NCBI GenBank assembly: GCA_033283325.1
Contig: JAWMQO010000001.1
Location: 1,054,001-1,118,000 of the forward strand
Length of the DNA stretch: 64,000 bases
Origin: Mangrovimicrobium sp033283325
Lineage (GTDB): Bacteria; Pseudomonadota; Gammaproteobacteria; Pseudomonadales; Halieaceae
Reading direction: 5' to 3'
Under the pieces are notes generated by a model. The model made no database searches. It had not been told where the DNA came from and worked only from the letters and a program-made list of their open reading frames with translations. Position numbers and translations under genes: made by a program. Positions 25,086-33,284 of the stretch are shown here, piece after piece (within the stretch, counting starts at the first letter, position 1; every line of letters begins with the position of its first letter).

Positions 25086-25892
25086 ATGAAAGAGCCACTG
25101 CAAGATCTTGTAATGTCGATGGTTGACGCGTTGATGGCGCTGATTCCCCGTTCGCTGCCGGACAGGGCGGCACTGGAACGCTGCCGCCTGGTTTCCCATC
25201 GGGGCGAACACGATGGAAAACTCGTTCGGGAAAATACCCTGCAGGCCTTCGCCGATGCAAGTAATGCCGGCGTCTGGGGCATCGAATGTGACATTCGCTG
25301 GAGCGCGGACGGGGAAGCACTGATCTGTCACGACCCGGATCTCTCCCGCGTTTTCGGCATCGATGCGGCGGTGGCGGACCGCTCCATGGCGGAAATTGCC
25401 CGTCTGGCACCGGAAGTGCCCACTCTGGCCTCCCTGCTGGAGGGCTTCGGCGGCAGGAGTCACCTGATGCTGGAACTGAAATCCGCGTCGGGTGTTCGCG
25501 ACGCCCGGCGCCGCGACAGTCTACGTGACCTGTTGGCGGAGCTGGAGCCGGGCCGGGACTTTCACATCCTGGCCCTGGAGCCGGAACTCTTCGACCTGGT
25601 GGACTTCCTGCCGCCCTCGGCCTGCCTGCCGGTGGCCCTCACCAATACGCGGGCCATGAGCAGCCTGGCCCTGGAGCGGGCGTACGCGGGTGTGGCGGGG
25701 CACTACCTTTTGCTCAACGAGCGTATGCACGCCCGGCACCGTGCCGCGGGACAGCGAATCGGTACCGGATTTCCGACCTCGCGCAATTGCCTGCTGCGGG
25801 AAGTCCGCCGCGGGGTCGACTGGGTTTTCACCAATGATGCCGTGCATCTGCAGGCGGTGCTCGATGAACTCCTGCAGGCCGCTCACTCCTAG
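25086..25892 (+). CDS. Glycerophosphodiester phosphodiesterase family protein
   Basis: A 268-aa TIM-barrel hydrolase. GDPD motifs are visible: VSHRGE with the catalytic His, ENTLQAF, IECDIRWSADG with the metal Glu and Asp, CHDPDL with the second His, and LELKSA. Members cleave glycerophosphodiesters to glycerol-3-phosphate and an alcohol. No clear signal peptide is seen, so it is probably cytoplasmic. The start is uncertain between 25044, 25086 and a later ATG; 25086 has AGAAG upstream. Confidence 0.82.
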   Translation: MKEPLQDLVMSMVDALMALIPRSLPDRAALERCRLVSHRGEHDGKLVRENTLQAFADASNAGVWGIECDIRWSADGEALICHDPDLSRVFGIDAAVADRSMAEIARLAPEVPTLASLLEGFGGRSHLMLELKSASGVRDARRRDSLRDLLAELEPGRDFHILALEPELFDLVDFLPPSACLPVALTNTRAMSSLALERAYAGVAGHYLLLNERMHARHRAAGQRIGTGFPTSRNCLLREVRRGVDWVFTNDAVHLQAVLDELLQAAHS

Positions 25893-25944
25893 CCCCCGGG
25901 CACCCGGCTCCCAACTCCGGTTCACAGGCCGCCGGCGGCAAGCT

Positions 25945-26709
25945 TCAGACCCGGAAGACGCCGAACAACGCGGCGTGGTCTGACAGGTCACGCCAGTGAC
26001 CGCTGGCCAGCTTGCGGCAATACAGGGGTTCCAGCCCGCGGAAGTAGACCCGGTCCACCGGTAGCAGGGGCGCCCATACCGGGAAGGTTCGCGCGTGGCG
26101 GCCTTCCAGGGTGACAAACAGCTCCTGCAGGTCGAGGTCATCGTGCAGGTGGCGCTCCGCCCGCCGGCGCCAGTCGTTGAAGTCCCCGGCGATGATCATC
26201 GGTTCGTCACGCGGCACATGCTCGTCAATCCGCCGGGTGAGCGCCTGTAGCTGTTCCCGCCGCTCCTGCTCAAGCAGCCCCAGGTGTACGCAGAGTGTGT
26301 GCAAGCGGGTATTCGCGGCCTGCAGGTCGATAACACCGTGGAGAATACTGCGACTGGAACGGGGAAACAGCGAGACATCGATGTTTTCCCAGCTCAGGAA
26401 GGGGTGCATGCTGAGGATGGCATTGCCGTGGTCGCCCTTGCGGTAGATCGCGTTGCGGCCGTAGGCGTAGTGCGGCCAGGCCTGGTCGGCGAGGTACTCG
26501 AAGTGGGGCTGATCGGGGTAGGAGAATCGGCTTCTCTTTCTGGCCGACTTTTCCGCGATGCCATGCACCTCTTGCAGGAATACGATATCGGCACCGGTTT
26601 CCGCGATGCGCTGGCGCATGCTGTCCAGCACGAAGCGGCGCTTGCCACTGCAGTAGCCCTTGTGGATGTTGTAGGTCAGGATGTGGATTTCCCTGCCGTC
26701 GGAGGCCAT
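25945..26709 (-). CDS. Endonuclease/exonuclease/phosphatase (EEP) family hydrolase
   Basis: A 254-aa EEP-fold protein. Catalytic motifs in order: LTYNIHKG, FLQEVHG (metal Glu), GDFNDW (Asp/Asn), and LSDHAALFG (final Asp-His). It resembles the YbhP-like group found near phospholipid genes, consistent with the convergent glycerophosphodiesterase. The start MASDGREIH at 26709 is used; an upstream extension to 26799 is Pro/Arg-rich and unlikely to be translated. The substrate (nucleic acid or phosphoester) is unknown. Confidence 0.8.
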   Translation of the reverse strand: MASDGREIHILTYNIHKGYCSGKRRFVLDSMRQRIAETGADIVFLQEVHGIAEKSARKRSRFSYPDQPHFEYLADQAWPHYAYGRNAIYRKGDHGNAILSMHPFLSWENIDVSLFPRSSRSILHGVIDLQAANTRLHTLCVHLGLLEQERREQLQALTRRIDEHVPRDEPMIIAGDFNDWRRRAERHLHDDLDLQELFVTLEGRHARTFPVWAPLLPVDRVYFRGLEPLYCRKLASGHWRDLSDHAALFGVFRV

Positions 26710-27119
26710 CGCAGAATCTCGAGCGTTTGGAGGGGAGCAGTATACCTGAGGGCGGCGTGGCGGGTTGCAAGCCCGTCCTGCGGCGGGAGGTCCCGGCACG
26801 CTTGCGTGTCAGGAGCAAACGTTCTACATTGAGCCGACTACAGCAGGTAAAAAAACCTGCGCCTTCGGGTCTATAACTCAAGAATACAATTGTAACGCTC
26901 GCCGCCGGGTAGCCGCTTCCTGCAGGTGCCCCGGTGGATTCGCCGCCTGTATACCCCTCCCCAGGAGCGGGTCGTCAGCGTTGAGCGTTGTCAGGTTTCG
27001 GCAGTTGAGGCCCAGACAATGTCCTCGCAAGGTGGCATGCGGTTCGCGGGAGGGAAGCGCGCACGTTAGTGCGTTCTTCCGATCTTCGATACGAGAACAG
27101 AGCATCTGCGGAGGTTGCG
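26710..27119. other. Long intergenic leader before the GAPDH-paralogue operon
   Basis: About 410 bp without a convincing gene. It contains GCAGGT-AAAAAA-ACCTGC (around 26843-26860), a small hairpin facing both genes, and GGAGG just before the operon start. It must hold divergent promoters for the EEP hydrolase and the operon, but no strong -35/-10 pair could be chosen. A structured leader or small RNA is possible but not demonstrated. Confidence 0.4.
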
Positions 27120-28142
27120 ATGACACGGCAAGGGCCCATCAGGGTGGGCATCATGGGATTCGGCCAGACCGGCCGGCAAATCTACGAACTGGCTGCCACC
27201 AGCGACGACATCGAAATCGTCGCCATTGCGGATATCGGCAAGCCACACATCCTTCACTATCTTTTGCGTTCCGAGGTGGAGCAGCCGGAGGACTACCGTC
27301 TCGAGGGCAATTTCCTGGTCAACCCGCGTTTCCGTTCGCGGCTGGTGGAAATCGACCGGCCCGCGGAGATGCCCTGGGACATTTTTGCCGTGGACGCGGT
27401 GATCGATTCCACCGGCAAGTTCCGCGACGGCCACTCAATGCGCGACCACCTCGAAAGTGGTGCACCCCGGGTACTGTTGCGCACGCTGCCCAGCGACGAC
27501 ATCGACCGTATCGTCATCCCCGGCCTCAACGACAGTAGCGCGCAGGCCGGTGACCGGATGATCTCCGCGGGCTCCGCGACCACCGGCGCCCTGGCCCTGC
27601 TGCTGGACAGCCTCGCCGACGAATTCGAGATCGTCTGTGGCAGCATGACCAGCGTGCACGCCTATACCTCGGATCAGGCGCTGCAGGATTACGCCGGTTC
27701 CGATTTTCGCCGCAGCCGATCGGCAGCCAAGAACATCATCCCCAACAACCACGAGGCCAGCGACTGGATCGGCCATTTCCTGCCGCAGTTCGAGGGCAAG
27801 ATACTGACATCCGCACTCAACGTGCCGGTACAGGAAGGCTGCCTGATGGACGTCAACCTGGTGATGGCCGACAGTGCGGTGGATGCCGAAGCGGTTAACG
27901 CCGTGATGCGCTCGGCCGCTGACAGTCACCCGGGTATTATCGGCGTGGCGGAGGACCCGATCGTTTCCTCCGACGTGATCGGCAGTTCCCTGTCCCTGCT
28001 GTTCGACCTGAAAGGCACCATCAAGGCCGGCGGCAATATCATCAAGACCCTGAGCTGGTACGAGACCCGCGGTCACGCCGCACGCCTGCTCGATGTGGTC
28101 CGGCTCTATGACGCGCTGGACAAGCAGCGGGAGGTGGCGTGA
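27120..28142 (+). CDS. GAPDH-like paralogue lacking the catalytic cysteine
   Basis: A 340-aa protein homologous over its full length to the GAPDH encoded next. The Rossmann start reads GIMGFGQTGRQIYEL (normally GFGRIGR). The active-site block that should be SNASCTTNC reads SAGSATTGA: the catalytic Cys is Ala153 and the second Cys is Ala156. The general-base His is retained (His180 in VHAYTSDQ). Phosphate- and cofactor-site segments are also changed: STGAAK is NNHEASD, ARVPVPDG is LNVPVQEG, and YDNEWGYS is YETRGHAA. It therefore cannot run the normal dehydrogenase reaction. The frame is intact with normal codon use, so it is not a decaying gene. A regulatory subunit or metabolite sensor is inference. 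GGAGG precedes the ATG. Confidence 0.88.
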   Translation: MTRQGPIRVGIMGFGQTGRQIYELAATSDDIEIVAIADIGKPHILHYLLRSEVEQPEDYRLEGNFLVNPRFRSRLVEIDRPAEMPWDIFAVDAVIDSTGKFRDGHSMRDHLESGAPRVLLRTLPSDDIDRIVIPGLNDSSAQAGDRMISAGSATTGALALLLDSLADEFEIVCGSMTSVHAYTSDQALQDYAGSDFRRSRSAAKNIIPNNHEASDWIGHFLPQFEGKILTSALNVPVQEGCLMDVNLVMADSAVDAEAVNAVMRSAADSHPGIIGVAEDPIVSSDVIGSSLSLLFDLKGTIKAGGNIIKTLSWYETRGHAARLLDVVRLYDALDKQREVA

Positions 28143-29140
28143 TGAGAGTTGCAATCAACGGTTTCGGCCGCATTGGCCGCTCGGTGTTTCGCATCCTGGA
28201 AAACGTGCCCGGTATCGAGGTGGTCGCGATCAACGACCTGTTCGATAACGAGGCGCTGCGTTACCTGCTGAGCTATGACACGGTGATGGGCCCCTTCCGT
28301 AAATCACTGAAGCTCGAGGGTGATTACTTTGTCACCGACAAGAGCCGTACCTTGCTGCTCAACGAGCGCAACCCGGCGGATCTGCCCTGGGCCTCACTGG
28401 GTATAGATGCAGTGGTCGAGTCCACCGGCGTCTTCCGCGCCCGGGAACAACTGGAACAGCACCTGAACGCGGGCGCGGGTCGGGTCGTGCTGACGGTGCC
28501 CTCGAAGGATCCTGTGGATTACACGGTGGTCCTCGGCGTCAACGACGATGGCCTGACGGCGGACCACCGGATCATCTCCAACGCCAGTTGTACCACCAAC
28601 TGCCTGGCGCCGATGGCGCGGGTACTCGACGACGCCTTCGGCATCGAGGAGGGAGTGATCAACACGGTGCACGCCTACACCAACGACCAGCGGCTCGCCG
28701 ACGTCCCCCACTCGGACTGGCGCCGCAGCCGGGCTGCGGCGGAGAACATCATCCCCACCTCCACCGGCGCGGCCAAGGCGGTGGGGGAGGTCCTGCCGCA
28801 GTTGAAGGGCAAGCTGCACGGCATCGCAGCACGGGTGCCGGTGCCGGATGGCTCAGTGGTCGACCTTTTCGTAAAACTCTCCAGCGCGGTGAGTGTCGAC
28901 GCGGTCAACGAGGCGGTGCGCGAGGCGGCCTCGTCCGATCACCTGCAGGGCATCCTGCAGTACAGTGACACGCCGATCGTCTCCTCCGACATCATCGGGA
29001 ACTCCCATTCCTCGATCTACGATGCCGGCTTCAGCGCAGTGACCTGCGAGCGTTATCTTCGGGTGCTGAACTGGTACGACAACGAATGGGGTTATTCATC
29101 GCGGGTCTGCGATTTACTCGGGAGGATCAGTTCTTGGTGA
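28142..29140 (+). CDS. gap: Glyceraldehyde-3-phosphate dehydrogenase, type I
   Basis: A 332-aa NAD(P)-dependent GAPDH that converts glyceraldehyde 3-phosphate to 1,3-bisphosphoglycerate. All motifs are canonical: INGFGRIGR, SNASCTTNCLAP with Cys150, VHAYTNDQ with His177, STGAAKAVG, ARVPVPDGSVVDL and WYDNEWGYSSR. The ATG at 28142 shares its A with the upstream stop codon (TGATG), so the paralogue and this gene should be translationally coupled. A GTG one codon earlier is also in frame. The 3' end overlaps ppc by 4 nt. Confidence 0.96.
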   Translation: MRVAINGFGRIGRSVFRILENVPGIEVVAINDLFDNEALRYLLSYDTVMGPFRKSLKLEGDYFVTDKSRTLLLNERNPADLPWASLGIDAVVESTGVFRAREQLEQHLNAGAGRVVLTVPSKDPVDYTVVLGVNDDGLTADHRIISNASCTTNCLAPMARVLDDAFGIEEGVINTVHAYTNDQRLADVPHSDWRRSRAAAENIIPTSTGAAKAVGEVLPQLKGKLHGIAARVPVPDGSVVDLFVKLSSAVSVDAVNEAVREAASSDHLQGILQYSDTPIVSSDIIGNSHSSIYDAGFSAVTCERYLRVLNWYDNEWGYSSRVCDLLGRISSW

Positions 29141-31773
29141 GCACGCATGCCGATTACAGCAGTCTGCGCAGCAACGTCAGCTCCCTTGGCCGGGTGCTGG
29201 GAGAGACCGTCGCCGTCGCCGAGGGCGACGCAGTCTACCAGCTCGTGGAACGCATCCGGGGGCTTTCCAAGGCTGCCCGCGACGGTTCTTCCACCGACCG
29301 GGCCGAGTTGCTGGCGGAATTGCGCTCACTCGAGACCGCGCAACTGGTGCCGGTGGCGCGGGCATTCGCCCAGTTCCTCAATCTCGCCAACATCGCGGAC
29401 CAGCGCCACATGGTTTCGCGGGAGATGGACGAGCTGGTCTCCGCCGCCCTCAACCTCGACAACTGCCTGCGGGAGTTGCGCGAGCAGGGCGTCGCGCAGG
29501 AGGCTATCGTCAAGACCATCGCCGACCTGCGAATCGACCTGGTGCTCACCGCCCATCCCACCGAGATTACCCGCCGCACACTGATCCACAAGCACAGCGA
29601 GATCGGCCGTTGCCTCGGCCAACTCGAGTTGCAGGGGCTGACGCCGCGGGAAGAGGCCAGCCTGCACGAGCGCCTGCGCGGCGTGATCGCGCAAATCTGG
29701 TACGGCGACGATTTCCGCCGCGAGCGGCCCACGCCGGTGGACGAGGCCAAGTGGGGCTTCGCGGTGGTGGAGGAATCCCTGTGGCGGGCGGTGCCGGAGT
29801 TCCTGCGCCGTCTCGACGCGTCCCTGCAGGAGCACTGTGGCGTAGGCCTGCCCCTCGATGCTGCGCCGGTTACCTTCGCCTCCTGGATGGGTGGCGATCG
29901 TGACGGCAATCCCAACGTTACCGCCAGGGTGACCCGTGAGGTCCTGCTGCTGGCTCGCTGGCAGGCGGCGGACCTTTACCTCGGGGACGTCACTCAACTG
30001 CTCGAGGAGCTTTCGGTGACCCGCGCCAGCGCGGCCTTCCGCGAGATGAGCGGTGACGCCCACGAGCCCTATCGCGCGGTCCTGCGCGAACTGCGTGAAT
30101 TGTTGCGGCACACACTGGCGGCGCTGGAAGCGGAACTCGACGGCAAGGCCATCCCGGAGGGTGAAATCCTCGAGCGGGAGGCGCAGTTGCTGGAACCCCT
30201 CGAAGCCTGCTACCAGTCACTGATCGAATGTGGCATGGAAATCATCGCCGACGGGGCACTGCTCGATGTGCTGCGGCGGGTGCGCTGCTTCGGCGTCCAC
30301 CTGGTCCGTCACGACGTCCGCCAGGACAGCGCCCGGCACACCGCCGCCATTGCCGAGATGACCCGCTGGCTCGGCCTCGGCGACTACGCCGGCTGGGACG
30401 AGGATACCCGGCGCGCCTTCCTGTTACAGGAACTGGGGAGCCGCCGTCCGCTGCTGCCGCGAAACTGGAAACCCTCCGCCGATACCCAGGAGGTACTCGA
30501 TACCTGTGCGGTGATCGCGGGCACCTCGCGCAAGGCCCTCGGCGCCTACGTGATCTCCATGGCGCAGCAGGCCTCCGATGTACTCGCGGTCTATCTGTTG
30601 ATGAAGGAGTGCGGCGTGGATTACCACCTGCCTGTCGCGCCCCTGTTCGAGACCCTCGACGATCTCTCCCGCGCCCGTGAAGTCATCAGCGACCTGCTGG
30701 CCATGCCCTGGTTCCGCGGGCAGGTCGGGGGAAAACTGATGGTGATGATCGGCTACTCGGACTCCGCCAAGGACGCCGGCGTGCTGGCCGCGTCATGGGC
30801 CCAGTACCGGGCGCAGGAAGAGCTCCTCGCCCTGTGTGCCACCCACGAAGTCCAACTGACCCTGTTCCATGGACGCGGTGGCACCATCGGCCGCGGTGGG
30901 GCGCCCGCACGGGAAGCCCTGCTTTCCCAGCCGCCCGGTTCCCTGAAAAACGGCCTGCGGGTCACTGAGCAGGGCGAGATGATTCGCACCAAGCTTGGCT
31001 GGACTTCGCTGGCGGTGAAGACTCTGGCCCTCTACACCGATGCCATCTGTCGCGCCAATCTGCTGACGCCGCCGGCGCCGCAGGACGACTGGCGGGCGAT
31101 GATGGACAGGCTTTCCGACCTCTCCTGCACCGCCTATCGCAGGATAGTCCGCGAGGAGCCGGATTTCGTTGCCTATTTCCGCGACGCGACCCCCGAGCAG
31201 GAACTGGCGCGCCTGCCGCTGGGTTCAAGGCCGGCGCGCCGCAAGGGCGGCGGTGGCATAGAGAGCCTGCGGGCGATCCCGTGGATTTTTGCCTGGTCGC
31301 AGAATCGCCTGATGCTGCCCGCCTGGCTGGGTGCAGGCGAAGCCCTGTCAAAAGCGGTCGAATCCGGTGACGCGGAGCTACTGCGCCAGATGGTGGCTGA
31401 ATGGCCCTATTTCGAAGTGCGCCTGTCGATGCTGGAAATGGTGTTCGCCAAGACCGACGTCGGCCTTTCCGCCTACTACGATGAGTTGCTGGTGCCCGCC
31501 GGGACCCGTCATATTGGCGAGGCGCTGCGCGAGCAATTGCAACGCGATACTGAAACGGTACTTGGTCTGCACGGCAGCGACAGCCTCCTGCAGGACCAGC
31601 CCTGGACTGCGGAATCCATCCACCTGCGCAACATCTACACCGACCCCCTCAACTATTTGCAGGCGGAACTGCTGCAACGGGATCGCGCCAGCGAAGAAGC
31701 GGAACCGGAGGTGGAGCGCGCGATCATGGTGACCATCGCGGGTATCGCCGCGGGGATGCGTAATACAGGCTAG
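29137..31773 (+). CDS. ppc: Phosphoenolpyruvate carboxylase
   Basis: An 878-aa cytoplasmic enzyme that carboxylates PEP to oxaloacetate, replenishing the TCA cycle. Signatures: VLTAHPTEITRRT with the catalytic His, FHGRGGTIGRGG, and GGGGIESLRAIPWIFAWSQN. The C-terminus TIAGIAAGMRNTG is the usual terminal motif. The GTG at 29137 overlaps the gap stop (GTGA) and begins STHADYSSLRSNV, a normal Ppc N-terminus; an upstream ATG inside gap is rejected. Finding ppc third in an operon behind two GAPDH-fold genes is unusual. Confidence 0.95.
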   Translation: MSTHADYSSLRSNVSSLGRVLGETVAVAEGDAVYQLVERIRGLSKAARDGSSTDRAELLAELRSLETAQLVPVARAFAQFLNLANIADQRHMVSREMDELVSAALNLDNCLRELREQGVAQEAIVKTIADLRIDLVLTAHPTEITRRTLIHKHSEIGRCLGQLELQGLTPREEASLHERLRGVIAQIWYGDDFRRERPTPVDEAKWGFAVVEESLWRAVPEFLRRLDASLQEHCGVGLPLDAAPVTFASWMGGDRDGNPNVTARVTREVLLLARWQAADLYLGDVTQLLEELSVTRASAAFREMSGDAHEPYRAVLRELRELLRHTLAALEAELDGKAIPEGEILEREAQLLEPLEACYQSLIECGMEIIADGALLDVLRRVRCFGVHLVRHDVRQDSARHTAAIAEMTRWLGLGDYAGWDEDTRRAFLLQELGSRRPLLPRNWKPSADTQEVLDTCAVIAGTSRKALGAYVISMAQQASDVLAVYLLMKECGVDYHLPVAPLFETLDDLSRAREVISDLLAMPWFRGQVGGKLMVMIGYSDSAKDAGVLAASWAQYRAQEELLALCATHEVQLTLFHGRGGTIGRGGAPAREALLSQPPGSLKNGLRVTEQGEMIRTKLGWTSLAVKTLALYTDAICRANLLTPPAPQDDWRAMMDRLSDLSCTAYRRIVREEPDFVAYFRDATPEQELARLPLGSRPARRKGGGGIESLRAIPWIFAWSQNRLMLPAWLGAGEALSKAVESGDAELLRQMVAEWPYFEVRLSMLEMVFAKTDVGLSAYYDELLVPAGTRHIGEALREQLQRDTETVLGLHGSDSLLQDQPWTAESIHLRNIYTDPLNYLQAELLQRDRASEEAEPEVERAIMVTIAGIAAGMRNTG

Positions 31774-31991
31774 TTTCCCGCACAATTTTCCCGGCCTGTC
31801 GCGGTCTAGCGCGGGCCGACCCCGTATTCAGCCGTCACCAAATCGTCGCTTGAAAATCTGCGATCCGCTGCCACACTACCTGTGCGCGCTGAACTTGTGC
31901 CCGTGACAGGTGTCTTCTCGTTTCGAGAGCACGGCAGTGCCGTGCACCGCGCATTCCTGCCCCTGCGGCTCAATAAGACGAGGAAGTTCCA

Positions 31992-32570
31992 ATGCAAGGT
32001 CTGATGAAAACCACCCTGATGTTGATGATCCTGACGCTTTTTTCCCAGCTGAGCTGGGCTGAGGATGACAGCTACGCCAAAGCGATGAAGTCCTTCAAGG
32101 AAGCGGGGGAGAGCGCCCAGTATTTCAATTCTGCCTACGGCTATGCCCTGTTCCCGACCATCGGCAAGGCCGGTATCGGCGTGGGCGGTGCCCACGGCAA
32201 GGGCAAGGTCTATGCTGGCGGCAAGCAGGTGGGGACCAGCAGCATGACCCAGGTTACGGTGGGCTTCCAGCTCGGTGGCCAGGCCTATAGCCAGATTATT
32301 TTCTTCGAGGACAAGCGCGCCTTCGAGGAATTCACTTCCGGCAACTTCGAGTTCAGCGCCCAGGCAACCGCTGTGGCGATCACTGCGGGCGTCTCCGCTG
32401 AAGCCAATACCGGTGGCGGCGCCTCCGCCGGCGCCAGTGGCGGGACTAACAATGCCTCCACAATATCCGGTGGTTACCGCAAGGGAATGGCGATCTTCAC
32501 CATCGCCAAGGGCGGCCTGATGTACGAAGCGGCCCTGGGCGGCCAGAAGTTCAGCTACAGCTCGCTATAA
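31992..32570 (+). CDS. SYLF/YSC84-domain lipid-binding protein, secreted
   Basis: A 192-aa protein with a signal peptide (cleavage near SWAEDD) and a SYLF domain: YGYALFPTIGKAGIGVGGAHGKGKVY, with residues FxTIGKAG and GFQLGGQAYSQIIFF typical of bacterial YSC84/Ysc84-like members. A Gly/Ala/Ser-rich insert (about residues 138-156) precedes GMAIFTIAKGGLMYEAALGG. Eukaryotic SYLF domains bind phosphoinositides; the bacterial role is in the envelope and poorly known. AGGAAG lies before the ATG. The stop overlaps the end of the convergent lutC by a few bases. Confidence 0.87.
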   Translation: MQGLMKTTLMLMILTLFSQLSWAEDDSYAKAMKSFKEAGESAQYFNSAYGYALFPTIGKAGIGVGGAHGKGKVYAGGKQVGTSSMTQVTVGFQLGGQAYSQIIFFEDKRAFEEFTSGNFEFSAQATAVAITAGVSAEANTGGGASAGASGGTNNASTISGGYRKGMAIFTIAKGGLMYEAALGGQKFSYSSL

Positions 32571-33284
32571 GGCTGCTTCGTCCCCATCGCCCGGCACACC
32601 CGCCAATTGCCGGGCGCGTTCCAGCGCGCCGGGCGGAGCCTTGCCGAGGAGGATGACATGCCAGGCCTTCGGGCCGTGGGCGCCGTAGACCAGTTGCGCC
32701 TCGATGTCTCCGGTGCTGGACGGCCCGGCAATAAAACTGATGCCCCTCGGACGTTCACCGCGACGCAGGGGTTCCGCGCGCCAGAAGGCCTCCAGGTCGG
32801 GGATGATTCCCTCGAACTCCAGCAGGACGATGTGATGTTCCGGCAATAACTGGTTCGCCGGGGGGTTGTGTTTTCCGCTACCCAGAACGGTCGCGCCGGT
32901 TTCGGCAATTCCCCAGTGGGCGTAACTGAGCGCCGCTTTCTCCCCGTTTTCGATCTCGCCGAAGCGTGGGAGGACTCCGCCCTCGCGCCAGGGCAGGGCG
33001 GCGAGGTGAGGATCATTCCCCGCCACCAGCCGGTTGTTGCGCAAGTGCCGGTAGAGGTATTTCCCGATCGCCTTCACCACCTCGCGGCGGTCCGCCGCCA
33101 GGGCCAGGCTGCCCTGGTTGCGAAGGACGTTGGCCATGAAGCAGACAATGGGATCCGGGTCCAGCGGCTGCGCCACGGGCGCCGCCCCCAGCCGAGCGAG
33201 CTCCTGCGCAATGGTTTGTGCATCGAGCCCGCTGGAAAGCCCGCGAATTCGCGCGAGGCTCTTCTTTCGGCTGTCATGACTCAC
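32565..33284 (-). CDS. lutC: LutC, LUD-domain lactate utilisation protein
   Basis: A 239-aa LUD-domain protein. The C-terminal part GIAETGATVLGSG and FIAGPSSTGDIEAQLVYGAHGP is the LUD signature. GTG at 33284 (MSHDSRKKSLARIR) overlaps lutB by 11 bp; an upstream extension was rejected because it falls inside lutB. LutC is the third subunit of the LutABC L-lactate-oxidising complex that yields pyruvate in the cytoplasm. Last gene of the minus-strand lutABC operon. Confidence 0.87.
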   Translation of the reverse strand: MSHDSRKKSLARIRGLSSGLDAQTIAQELARLGAAPVAQPLDPDPIVCFMANVLRNQGSLALAADRREVVKAIGKYLYRHLRNNRLVAGNDPHLAALPWREGGVLPRFGEIENGEKAALSYAHWGIAETGATVLGSGKHNPPANQLLPEHHIVLLEFEGIIPDLEAFWRAEPLRRGERPRGISFIAGPSSTGDIEAQLVYGAHGPKAWHVILLGKAPPGALERARQLAGVPGDGDEAAL

